Positions 21,004 to 29,960 of a DNA stretch of 64,000 nucleotides are shown here, in pieces. The notes beneath the pieces are model-generated. The model did no database searches and was not told the DNA's origin. It worked only from the letters and a program-made list of their open reading frames with translations. The DNA comes from an uncultured Mediterranea sp. Lineage in GTDB: Bacteria > Bacteroidota > Bacteroidia > Bacteroidales > Bacteroidaceae. Positions within the stretch are counted from its first letter, which is position 1. Each line of letters starts with the position of its first letter. The stretch spans positions 25,170-89,169 of the forward strand of contig CALZEQ010000007.1 in the NCBI GenBank assembly GCA_945641355.1, written 5' to 3'. Made by a program: the position numbers and the translations under genes.

Positions 21004-22944
21004 ATGAGTTATTTACGATTTGACAAGACCCTGATGATCAATCTGCAGGAATCTTTGCCAAGGGAGATTCTTCGGACGAACAAGTCGGGTGCCTATCATT
21101 GTACGACAATTGTGGATTGTAACACACGCAAATATCACGGTTTGTTGGTGATGCCTGTCCCCAACCTGGACGATGAGAACCATGTGCTGCTATCTTCTTT
21201 GGATGAAACGGTAATTCAGCATGGTGCGGAGTTTAACTTGGGATTGCATAAATATCAAGGAAATAACTTTAGTCCCAACGGGCACAAGTATATCCGGGAG
21301 TTTGACTGTGAGCATATCCCTGCCACTACCTATCGGGTAGGCGGAGTTATCCTTCGGAAAGAGAAAATCTTCGTTCACCACGAAAACCGGATTCTGATTC
21401 GTTACACCTTGGTCGATGCCCATTCGGCAACTACACTTCGTTTCCGTCCGTTCCTTGCCTTCCGCAGCGTACGCGAATATACGCACGAGAATCCGCAGGC
21501 CAGCCGCGAATATCAGCTGGTAGAGAACGGCATCAAGACCTGCATGTACCCCGGCTATCCCGAACTCTACATGCAGCTCAACAAGAAGAACGAGTTCCAC
21601 TTCCAGCCCGACTGGTATCGGGGTATAGAGTATCCCAAGGAACAGGAACGTGGATACGACTTCAACGAGGACCTCTATGTGCCCGGATACTTCGAGGTGG
21701 ATATCAAGAAGGGCGAGAGCATCGTCTTCTCGGCAGGTGTGTCCGAGGTGTCTACCCGCAGGCTGAAACAGACTTTCGAGGCCGAAGTGGAAGACCGCAC
21801 ACCGCGTGACAGTTTCTATCACTGTCTGAAGAACTCGGCCCACCAGTTCCACAACAAACAGGGTGACGAACACTACGTGCTGGCCGGCTATCCCTGGTTC
21901 AAGTGCCGTGCCCGCGACCTCTTCATCTCACTGCCGGGCCTGACGCTGGCCGTGGACGAGCGCGACGAGTTTGAAGATGTGATGGCAACGGCAGCGAAAG
22001 CTATCCGCCAGTTCATCAACGGCGAGCCCTCTACCTATAAGATATATGAAATGGAGCATCCCGACATCCTGCTTTGGGCCGTATGGTGCCTGCAGCAGTA
22101 TGCGAAGGATACCTCGCGCGAACAATGCCGCGAGCGCTACGGCGAATTGCTGGAGGAAATCATGCAGTTCATTCTGGACCGTAAGCACGACAACCTCTTC
22201 CTGCATGACAATGGCCTGCTATTCACCAACGGCAGCGACAAGGCTATCACGTGGATGAACTCTACCGCTGACGGCCGTCCCGTCATTCCGCGTACGGGAT
22301 ACATCGTTGAGGTGAATGCATTGTGGTACAATGCACTCCGTTTCGTGGCCGACCTCTTCCGCGAAAGCGACAAGGCAACGTTGGTCGAAGAACTGGACAC
22401 ACAGGCCGAAAAGGCCGGCAAGGCGTTTGTCGATGTGTTCCGCAACGAATATGGCTATCTGTTCGACTATGTGGACGGATATATGATGGACTGGAGCGTG
22501 CGCCCCAATATGATCTTTACGGTTGCATTCGACTATTCTCCTCTGGACCGGGCACAGAAGAAGCAGGTACTGGACATCGTGACCAAGGAACTGCTGACAC
22601 CCAAGGGACTGCGTACCCTGAGCCCCAAGAGCGGCGGCTACAACCCCAACTACGTGGGACCGCAACGGCAGCGTGACTATGCCTATCACCAGGGAACAGC
22701 TTGGCCCTGGCTGCTGGGATTCTATATGGAAGCCTACCTGCGCATCTACAAGATGAGCGGTATCTCCTTTGTAGAACGCTATCTGATAGGTATGGAAGAC
22801 GAGATGACCTCGCACTGCATCGGTGCGTTGCCCGAACTGTTTGACGGCAATCCCCCGTTTGTAGGACGTGGAGCAGTCTCCTTTGCCATGAACACGGCAG
22901 AGATGCTGCGCATCTTGAAGTTATTGTCAAAGTATAATTTATAA
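21004..22944 (+). CDS. Glycogen debranching enzyme-like (amylo-alpha-1,6-glucosidase)
   Basis: LPREILRTNKSGAYHCTTIVDCNTRKYHGLLV; GYPWFKCRARDLFISLPGLTLA; LSPKSGGYNPNYVGPQRQRDYAYHQGTAWPWLLGFY. Confidence 0.93.
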   Translation: MSYLRFDKTLMINLQESLPREILRTNKSGAYHCTTIVDCNTRKYHGLLVMPVPNLDDENHVLLSSLDETVIQHGAEFNLGLHKYQGNNFSPNGHKYIREFDCEHIPATTYRVGGVILRKEKIFVHHENRILIRYTLVDAHSATTLRFRPFLAFRSVREYTHENPQASREYQLVENGIKTCMYPGYPELYMQLNKKNEFHFQPDWYRGIEYPKEQERGYDFNEDLYVPGYFEVDIKKGESIVFSAGVSEVSTRRLKQTFEAEVEDRTPRDSFYHCLKNSAHQFHNKQGDEHYVLAGYPWFKCRARDLFISLPGLTLAVDERDEFEDVMATAAKAIRQFINGEPSTYKIYEMEHPDILLWAVWCLQQYAKDTSREQCRERYGELLEEIMQFILDRKHDNLFLHDNGLLFTNGSDKAITWMNSTADGRPVIPRTGYIVEVNALWYNALRFVADLFRESDKATLVEELDTQAEKAGKAFVDVFRNEYGYLFDYVDGYMMDWSVRPNMIFTVAFDYSPLDRAQKKQVLDIVTKELLTPKGLRTLSPKSGGYNPNYVGPQRQRDYAYHQGTAWPWLLGFYMEAYLRIYKMSGISFVERYLIGMEDEMTSHCIGALPELFDGNPPFVGRGAVSFAMNTAEMLRILKLLSKYNL

Positions 22945-22958
22945 GAGGAGGAACAACA

Positions 22959-24227
22959 ATGAAAGTATTAATGTTTGGATGGGAATTTCCTCCCAAGATA
23001 TATGGTGGTCTGGCTGTTGCGTCGTATGGTATCACGAAGGGGCTGAGCCTGCAGGGCGATATCGAGACTACGTTCTGTATGCCGAAACCCTGTGGTGACG
23101 AAGAGAAGTTCCTGAATATTGTGGGTATGAACCAGGTGCCTATCGTGTGGCGCGACGTTGACTACGATTACTTGAAGCAACGCCTGCCCTCTTATGCAAC
23201 CCCTGAGCAGTACTACGCATTCCGTGATCATATCTATGCCGATTTTTCGTACATGCATGTCAACGACTTGGGATGTATGGAGTTTGCCGGTGGCTATCCG
23301 GGCAACCTGCACGAAGAAATCAACAACTTCTCCATCATAGCCGGCGTGGTGGCACGTCAGCAGGAGTTTGACATCATCCATGCACACGACTGGCTCACCT
23401 ATCCAGCAGGCGTACATGCTAAGATGGTAAGCGGAAAGCCGCTTTGCATCCATGTGCATGCTACCGACTTCGACCGCTCACGCGGTAAGGTGAATCCGAC
23501 AGTCTACTCTATTGAAAAGAACGGTATGGATCATGCAGACTGCATCATGTGCGTTTCCGAGCTGACACGCCAGACAGTGATTCATCAGTATCATCAGGAT
23601 CCGCGCAAGTGTTTCGCCATGCACAATGCAGTATATCCATTGTCACAAGAGTTGCAGGACATTCCGCGTCCCGATCATTCAAAGGAGAAAGTGGTTACCT
23701 TCCTGGGCCGTATCACTATGCAGAAGGGACCAGAATATTTTGTTGAAGCTGCCGCCATGGTACTGAAACGTACCCGCAACATCCGCTTTGTGATGGCAGG
23801 TAGTGGCGATATGATGAATGCCATGATCAATCTGGCAGCCGAGCGTGGCATTGCCGACCGTTTCCACTTCCCCGGCTTCATGAAAGGCAAGCAGGTTTAC
23901 GAAGTCTATAAGAACAGTGACGTCTTTGTGATGCCCTCTGTATCCGAGCCCTTTGGTATTGCACCGTTGGAGGCCATGCAGTGTGGTACTCCTTCCATCA
24001 TTTCCAAGCAATCAGGTTGCGGTGAGATTTTGGATAAGGTGATAAAGACCGACTACTGGGATATTCACGCCATGGCTGATGCCATCTACTCCATCTGTAC
24101 CAACCGCTCGCTCTTCCAGTATCTGCAGGAAGAGGGCAAGAAAGAGGTTGACGGCATCACTTGGGAAAAGGTAGGATTACGCATCCGTGCCCTTTACGAG
24201 GAAGTAATCAGAAATTACGGTAAATAA
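22959..24227 (+). CDS. Glycosyltransferase (GT4-like, glycogen synthase-type)
   Basis: MKVLMFGWEFPPKIYGGLAVASYGITKGL; HAHDWLTYPAGV; FLGRITMQKGPEYFVEAAAMVL; VMPSVSEPFGIAPLEAMQCGTPSIIS. Confidence 0.93.
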   Translation: MKVLMFGWEFPPKIYGGLAVASYGITKGLSLQGDIETTFCMPKPCGDEEKFLNIVGMNQVPIVWRDVDYDYLKQRLPSYATPEQYYAFRDHIYADFSYMHVNDLGCMEFAGGYPGNLHEEINNFSIIAGVVARQQEFDIIHAHDWLTYPAGVHAKMVSGKPLCIHVHATDFDRSRGKVNPTVYSIEKNGMDHADCIMCVSELTRQTVIHQYHQDPRKCFAMHNAVYPLSQELQDIPRPDHSKEKVVTFLGRITMQKGPEYFVEAAAMVLKRTRNIRFVMAGSGDMMNAMINLAAERGIADRFHFPGFMKGKQVYEVYKNSDVFVMPSVSEPFGIAPLEAMQCGTPSIISKQSGCGEILDKVIKTDYWDIHAMADAIYSICTNRSLFQYLQEEGKKEVDGITWEKVGLRIRALYEEVIRNYGK

Positions 24228-24245
24228 TAAAACAAGAATAACGAT

Positions 24246-25661
24246 ATGAGAACCATTTGTCTTTATTTTGAAATACATCAAATCATTCATCTGAAACGTT
24301 ACCGCTTCTTTGATATCGGTACCAACCACTACTACTACGATGACTATGCCAACGAAACCAGCATCAACGACGTAGCCGAACGCTCCTATATACCTGCACT
24401 GAATACCTTGATTGAGATGGTCAAGAACTCGAATGGTGCCTTCAAGGTTGCTCTCTCTATCTCGGGCGTAGCTCTGGAGCAGCTCGAAATTCATGCACCT
24501 GCCGTCATTGACCTGCTGCATCAGCTCAATGATACCGGTTGCTGTGAGTTCCTGGCTGAACCTTATTCTCACGGCCTCTCTTCGCTGGCCAATGAGGATT
24601 GCTTCAAGGAAGAGGTGATGCGCCAGAGCGAAAAGATGAAGCAGATGTTCGGAAAGGCTCCCAAGGTATTCCGCAACTCCAGCCTCATCTATTCCGACGA
24701 AATCGGTGCCGCTGTGGCTTCGATGGGCTTTAAGGGTATGCTGACTGAGGGTGCTAAGCACATTCTGGGTTGGAAGAGCCCCCACTATGTATATCATTGC
24801 AACATGAATCCCAATCTGAAGTTGCTGTTGCGCGACTTCAAGTTGTCAGATGATATCAGCTTGCGCTTCTCCAACTCGGAGTGGAGCGAGTATCCGCTGT
24901 TTGCCGACAAGTACATCGGTTGGATTGACTCACTGCCGCAAGAAGAGCAGGTCATCAACATTTTCATGGAACTGTGTGCACTGGGTATCTACCAGCCGCT
25001 CTCTTCCAATATCCTGGAATTCCTCAAAGCATTGCCGGCTTGTGCCAAGGAGAAAGGCATCACCTTCTCCACTCCCACCGAGGTGGTTACCAAACTGAAA
25101 CCTATCTCGCAACTCGACGTTCCTTATCCCATGTCGTGGGTGGACGAGGAGAGAGATACCAGCTGCTGGCTGGGTAACGTGATGCAGCGCGAGGCCTTCA
25201 ACAAACTCTACAGCGTGGCCGAACGTGTACACATCTGCGATGACCGCCGCATCAAGCAAGATTGGGATTATCTGCAGGCCAGCAATAACTTCCGCTTCAT
25301 GACGACGAAGCAGAACAGCGTTACTTTGTCCCGTGGAATCTATGAATCACCTTACGATGCTTTCACCAACTATATGAACATCTTGGGTGACTTCATCAAA
25401 CGGGTGGATTCCCTCTATCCGGTGGACATCGACAACGAGGAGCTGAACGCACTGCTTACTACGATACGTAACCAGGGCAACGAGATTGAGGAACTGCACA
25501 AGGAGCTGGACAAGGCACAGGCCAAGTTGGGCAAGGTAGAAAAGGCAGCCAAACCGGCTAAGGAACCTGCAGCAAAGAAGCCCGCAGCCAAAAAGACGGT
25601 AGCCAAGAAACCTGCAGCCAAGAAGCCGGCTGCAAAGAAAGAACCTGAGAAGGAAAGTTAA
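24246..25661 (+). CDS. GH57 alpha-amylase with Lys/Ala/Pro-rich C-terminal tail
   Basis: MRTICLYFEIHQIIHLKRYRFFDIG; CCEFLAEPYSHGLSSL; KVFRNSSLIYSDEIGAAVASMGFKGMLTEGA; tail AKKPAAKKTVAKKPAAKKPAAKKEPEKES. Confidence 0.92.
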   Translation: MRTICLYFEIHQIIHLKRYRFFDIGTNHYYYDDYANETSINDVAERSYIPALNTLIEMVKNSNGAFKVALSISGVALEQLEIHAPAVIDLLHQLNDTGCCEFLAEPYSHGLSSLANEDCFKEEVMRQSEKMKQMFGKAPKVFRNSSLIYSDEIGAAVASMGFKGMLTEGAKHILGWKSPHYVYHCNMNPNLKLLLRDFKLSDDISLRFSNSEWSEYPLFADKYIGWIDSLPQEEQVINIFMELCALGIYQPLSSNILEFLKALPACAKEKGITFSTPTEVVTKLKPISQLDVPYPMSWVDEERDTSCWLGNVMQREAFNKLYSVAERVHICDDRRIKQDWDYLQASNNFRFMTTKQNSVTLSRGIYESPYDAFTNYMNILGDFIKRVDSLYPVDIDNEELNALLTTIRNQGNEIEELHKELDKAQAKLGKVEKAAKPAKEPAAKKPAAKKTVAKKPAAKKPAAKKEPEKES

Positions 25662-25676
25662 GCGTTTTTTTATAAG

Positions 25677-25703
25677 TACTGCGTGGCTAATCGCCACGTA
25701 GTA
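25677..25703 (+). terminator. Hairpin after the glucan operon
   Basis: tactgcgtggc taatc gccacgtagta stem (one G-U). Confidence 0.55.
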
Positions 25704-25814
25704 TATTTCATACAATAAATAGCAAGGGGATGGGGTCCGTGAAGGATGTACATCCTCTTTTTTTGTGTGAACGAGGCAATCAGGAAGCGCGTCCGGAGGG
25801 AGTGGCATGAAGTG

Positions 25815-27938
25815 TCAGGAGGTCAGCACGATGCGGTCGCCCAGTTCGCGTGCCATGGCGTTTTGCACCTTGCGCAGGTCGCTGTAGCGCTTCATGATGT
25901 CGTTGCAGCGGGTTTCGTCGTTTACTACGGCGGGATCCTGCAGGGCACGCATCAGGTGCTTCAGTTCGGCACTCACGATGGCATACTTGAAGTCCACCAG
26001 CAGCATGGGTACCAGTTCTACCAGTCTCTCCTCGTCTGTCACGATCTTCTGGTTCTTCGAGTGGTACTTGCTCAGCTGGTAGCGGTTGCTTATCAGTTCG
26101 GCACTGAGGCGGCTGATGGTCGGGTCGGGGTGAGCCACGAAGTACCGTTCGGCCACAAAGCCCTCCTGATGGATGTGCTCTACAGCCTCAACCAGCATCC
26201 GGCGATGCAGTGGATTGTGAAATGTCAGTTCGTCGTTCCTCAGATCGCTGGCTATATACTCGGTTACGGTCAGCGGCGTATCATGGCCGTTGTCATCGGT
26301 CACGTTGCACATCACCTTTTCGCCATAGCGTACCAGCATCTGTAGAATCTGCCGTTCGTAGCGGTAGAACTCATTCTCTTCCTTCGCCTCCATAGGGAGG
26401 AACGATGTCGAGGGAGGTGCAGACACGTCACCCGGATAGGGACTCTCGGGCGTGTCTACGGGGGGAGGTGGTGGGGGTACCTCACCGCCTTCCGATACAG
26501 GCTGTGTGGACGAGGAAAGGACGGTCGCATCGGTCTCGGTCGGGTCGGTACCGGGCATGGGAGTGCCCTCTGCCAGCCGACGCGCCCGTTGGCGTTCGCG
26601 CTCGGCCTGTTCGGCACGTGCTTCCGCCTGTTTTTCGCGTCGCTTGGCCACTTCAGATACCAGCAGGCGGTCTTCCACATGCAGCAACTGGGCACACTCC
26701 TTGATGTAGACATCGCGCACAATGGCTTCGGGTATTACCGAGATGCTCTGCACCAGACTGCCTATCAGTTCGGCCCGTTTGATGGGGTCGCGTCCCGCAT
26801 CTTCCAGCAGCAGGTTGGCCTTGAAGCGGATGAAGTCTGTCTCGTGTTGGTGGATGAACTCCTGAAACTCCGTGGAGTTGTGCTTGCGGGCGAAGGAGTC
26901 GGGGTCGTCCCCGTCGGGCAGCAGGCATACCTTGATGTTCATGCCCTCTTCCAACAGCATGTCGATGCCTCGCAGCGAGGCATGTATGCCGGCTTCGTCA
27001 CCGTCGTACAGAATGGTCATGTTGTTGGTGAAGCGGTGTATCATCCGTATTTGGCCGGTTGTCAGTGCCGTACCCGATGAGGCCACTACATTCTCCACGC
27101 CGCTCTGGTGCATGGAGATGACGTCGGTGTAACCTTCCACCAGAAAGCAGCGGTCCTGTTTCACGATGGCCTGTTTTGCAAAGTAGATGCCATACAGTTC
27201 GTTGCTTTTGTGGTAGATGTCCGATTCGGGCGAGTTGACATACTTCACCTTCACTCCCTTGGTAGCACTGGCCAGCACTCGTCCGCCGAAGGCTACTACC
27301 TTGCCCGACAGTGTGTGTACGGGGAAGATGACACGGCCCCAAAAGCGGTCGCGCAGGCGGTGATCGTCCGTCTCGTAGCAGAGTCCCGTTTTCAGCAGGT
27401 ATTCTGCCTTGTATCCTTTCTTCTGTGCCTCTTGTGCCATGGCGTCGCGGCTCTCGGTACAGTAGCCCAGCTGAAACTTTTCGATGATGTCGTCGCGGAA
27501 GCCCCGGCTGCGTAGGTAGACCATGCCGACACTGCGCCCTTCGGTGTGGTGGCGCAGGATGTTCTGGAAATAGTCGCGGGCAAACTGGTTGACGATGAAG
27601 AGGCTCTCACGTTCGCTCTGTGCCTGCTTCTGCTCGTTGGTCAGCTCCTTCTCCTTCACCTCGATGCCATACTTCTTGGCCAGATATTTCAACGCTTCGG
27701 GATAGGAGAGCTGTTCGTGCTCCATGATGAAGTGTACGGCATTGCCTCCCTTGCCGCAGGCAAAGCACTTGCACAATCCCTTGGCAGGTGATACGTAGAA
27801 CGAGGGGGTCTTGTCGTCGTGAAAGGGGCACAAGCCCACATAGTTCACACCGCGTTTGCGCAGGGTGACGAAGTCTGACACGACATCGTATATCTGTGCC
27901 GCATCCAGTATCCGGTCTATGGTGGCTTGGTCTATCAT
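25815..27938 (-). CDS. dnaG: DNA primase
   Basis: MIDQATIDRILDAAQIYDVVSDFVTLRKRGVNYVGLCPFHDDKTPSFYVSPAKGLCKCFACGKGGNAVHFIM; VEGYTDVISMHQSGVENVVASSGTALT. Confidence 0.97.
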   Translation of the reverse strand: MIDQATIDRILDAAQIYDVVSDFVTLRKRGVNYVGLCPFHDDKTPSFYVSPAKGLCKCFACGKGGNAVHFIMEHEQLSYPEALKYLAKKYGIEVKEKELTNEQKQAQSERESLFIVNQFARDYFQNILRHHTEGRSVGMVYLRSRGFRDDIIEKFQLGYCTESRDAMAQEAQKKGYKAEYLLKTGLCYETDDHRLRDRFWGRVIFPVHTLSGKVVAFGGRVLASATKGVKVKYVNSPESDIYHKSNELYGIYFAKQAIVKQDRCFLVEGYTDVISMHQSGVENVVASSGTALTTGQIRMIHRFTNNMTILYDGDEAGIHASLRGIDMLLEEGMNIKVCLLPDGDDPDSFARKHNSTEFQEFIHQHETDFIRFKANLLLEDAGRDPIKRAELIGSLVQSISVIPEAIVRDVYIKECAQLLHVEDRLLVSEVAKRREKQAEARAEQAERERQRARRLAEGTPMPGTDPTETDATVLSSSTQPVSEGGEVPPPPPPVDTPESPYPGDVSAPPSTSFLPMEAKEENEFYRYERQILQMLVRYGEKVMCNVTDDNGHDTPLTVTEYIASDLRNDELTFHNPLHRRMLVEAVEHIHQEGFVAERYFVAHPDPTISRLSAELISNRYQLSKYHSKNQKIVTDEERLVELVPMLLVDFKYAIVSAELKHLMRALQDPAVVNDETRCNDIMKRYSDLRKVQNAMARELGDRIVLTS

Positions 27939-28055
27939 GCTCTTCTACTTCCGTTTTAAGTTCGTTCGAATGCCGTTTGAACGGTGCAAAAATAGGGATT
28001 AATTACAGTTCGTGCAAGGGTAGGGTACCAACGTTTGCGAATAATCCTCTATTTA

Positions 28056-28086
28056 TTTGCTCTCATCAAATAAATTTGTACTTTTG
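28056..28086 (+). promoter_or_regulatory. Consensus Bacteroidetes promoter for the NVEALA peptide gene
   Basis: TTTG (28056-28059), 19 nt spacer, TACTTTTG (28079-28086). Confidence 0.7.
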
Positions 28087-28117
28087 CACAAGTATTAATC
28101 ATTAAATTCAAAACACG

Positions 28118-28366
28118 ATGAAAAAAAGGTTTTTGTTTTTTGCCCTTATGGGTTTGCTGGGAGTTGTTTGTTATTATTTAGCTAATAATAATGATAGAAA
28201 ATTAAGTGATATTCAGCTTGCTAATATAGAAGCACTGGCAAGCGGTGAGGATCCTTACATCAATGCATGTAATACATATTGTGTCTATGATGTTCAGTCT
28301 GTTTGTGTTTTGTTTACAAATAAAGGATATACAATTAATTGCTACAGTATGCGTTCTTGGATGTAA
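28118..28366 (+). CDS. NVEALA-type small secreted Cys-containing peptide
   Basis: 82 aa; hydrophobic leader, SDIQLANIEALASGE motif (NVEALA-like), four Cys after the motif (NAC, TYC, SVC, INC). Confidence 0.75.
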   Translation: MKKRFLFFALMGLLGVVCYYLANNNDRKLSDIQLANIEALASGEDPYINACNTYCVYDVQSVCVLFTNKGYTINCYSMRSWM

Positions 28367-28388
28367 AACATAATTTCACTATATTATT

Positions 28389-29474
28389 ATGTCATATATG
28401 AATCGTATTCTATCAGGGCTGTTCGTGATGGCCTGTGCCTCTTGTTCCACGCATACGCCTTCCCCTTCCTCCATACAGACTGTTTCCTATACGATAGATG
28501 CTTTTGAAGTGATTGACTTGTCACAGGAGAGGAGTGAAGAAGTTTCAGCTGACTCTATGTTAATGGGGCGGCCGTTTGAAATACGTGTCGTGTCGGATAG
28601 TCTGCTTGCCATCAACGATGCCGGAGCCGAGAAACTGTTGTGGCTGCTGAATCCCCATACCCATGCATTCTCTGCCTGTGTCGATAGAGGGGAGGGACCG
28701 GAAGAAATGTTGTTCATCAGCAATCTGTGGATGGATGGGCAGACCCTCTGTGCAGGAGGAATGCAAGACAATAAAATCGTACGTTTCAATTTTACTTCAT
28801 CACCTTTGGCTGTAGTGCCCCAGCAGGTGTGCCGAACCTCCTTTCCGTTTATAAGGGCGGTGTCGTGGGGTGAAGACGGTTACCTGGTGGTGCCGATGGT
28901 ACATCAGTCCGACCGCTACTATACCATTGATTCGGCAGGAAATGTGCAAGATACAGTCGGTGTCTATCCTGAGGTGCTGATGCCGGAAGAGATTCAGCCC
29001 AACAACTCCATGTTTCAGACACGGCTGGCGGTCTCCCCGGACCGGAGTCATTTGGTATCTGCCAATCAGACATGGAATACCATTGAAGTGTACGATGCGA
29101 CCTTCCAGTCCACTCTGTTGTTGAAAGGCCCCATTGAGATGGAGGCGGAAGTGAAGAAAATAGAATCTTCGATAGGCATTCGTTACGGACAGAAACCCGG
29201 TTGGAACCTGTTCAGCGGAGTATCTGCTACCGATAGCGGCTTCTGGGTAGGATATATCGGAATGCGTCTGGAGAAACGGGAAGATGTGAGCAGAGGCATC
29301 TCTGCCATCCTCTCCTTTACATGGGACGGTACCCCATGCAGAATGTATCGTCTTGGTGAGGAAGTGGTTGCATTTGATATTGACGAAAAAGGCAATGCCC
29401 TGTATATCATTGCCAATCGGCCCGACCCCACCATCGTCAGATACTCACTTCCTGCGGAACACCCATCGCACTAA
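28389..29474 (+). CDS. 6-bladed beta-propeller (BF3164/TolB-like) lipoprotein
   Basis: Lipobox VMACASC; start possibly 28398; repeated blade-like segments; typical partner of NVEALA genes. Confidence 0.75.
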   Translation: MSYMNRILSGLFVMACASCSTHTPSPSSIQTVSYTIDAFEVIDLSQERSEEVSADSMLMGRPFEIRVVSDSLLAINDAGAEKLLWLLNPHTHAFSACVDRGEGPEEMLFISNLWMDGQTLCAGGMQDNKIVRFNFTSSPLAVVPQQVCRTSFPFIRAVSWGEDGYLVVPMVHQSDRYYTIDSAGNVQDTVGVYPEVLMPEEIQPNNSMFQTRLAVSPDRSHLVSANQTWNTIEVYDATFQSTLLLKGPIEMEAEVKKIESSIGIRYGQKPGWNLFSGVSATDSGFWVGYIGMRLEKREDVSRGISAILSFTWDGTPCRMYRLGEEVVAFDIDEKGNALYIIANRPDPTIVRYSLPAEHPSH

Positions 29475-29831
29475 GAGGAAGTTGACGGGTATGGCGACGG
29501 CGAAGACGGGTAGGGGAGCCAGCGGACGGCTGATGCCCAGCCAGAGGAACAGGTTCAGCAGGACGATGTGGAGCAGGTAGTTCACTAAGTGTGCTCCGCC
29601 GAAGCCGGCTGCACGGCTCCACGACGGACGGCGGCCGAAGGTAAAGTAGGCCGTCAGGTAGAAGTTGGCCACGAAACTCACGGCATAGCCGATGGTGTAG
29701 GCCACGTTTACCTCTATCAGCCGTTGCAGCAGGTAGTAGAGTCCGTAGTGCAGGGCAGTGGCCGTGACACCTACGCCGACAAATCGGATAAATTGGTTTC
29801 GCCATGTGTGCAGGCCTTCTTTCGGGTACAT
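29445..29831 (-). CDS. GtrA family membrane protein
   Basis: QFIRFVGVGVTATALHYGLYYLLQ; AYTIGYAVSFVANFYLTAYFTF; PVNFLLVRWVFRRK. Confidence 0.85.
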   Translation of the reverse strand: MYPKEGLHTWRNQFIRFVGVGVTATALHYGLYYLLQRLIEVNVAYTIGYAVSFVANFYLTAYFTFGRRPSWSRAAGFGGAHLVNYLLHIVLLNLFLWLGISRPLAPLPVFAVAIPVNFLLVRWVFRRK

Positions 29832-29960
29832 AAACGGGAGATTTGTATGGTTCTGGCTGCAAAGTTATCTTTTATGGCGCATATCTTCTATTCTTTCTAT
29901 GGATAAATTTGTACTTTTGTCCCCAAAATAGGAAGATTTGCCACATATATTATTGGAATT

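Noticed and set aside
25541-25661. Tandem-like aagaagcccgcagccaa DNA repeats
   Set aside because: They are codons of the Lys/Ala/Pro tail of the GH57 protein, so treated as a protein feature, not a DNA repeat element.
28118-28366. AT-rich NVEALA gene as a horizontally acquired island
   Set aside because: Base composition shift is confined to one small gene; no mobility genes or flanking repeats seen, so HGT is not supported.
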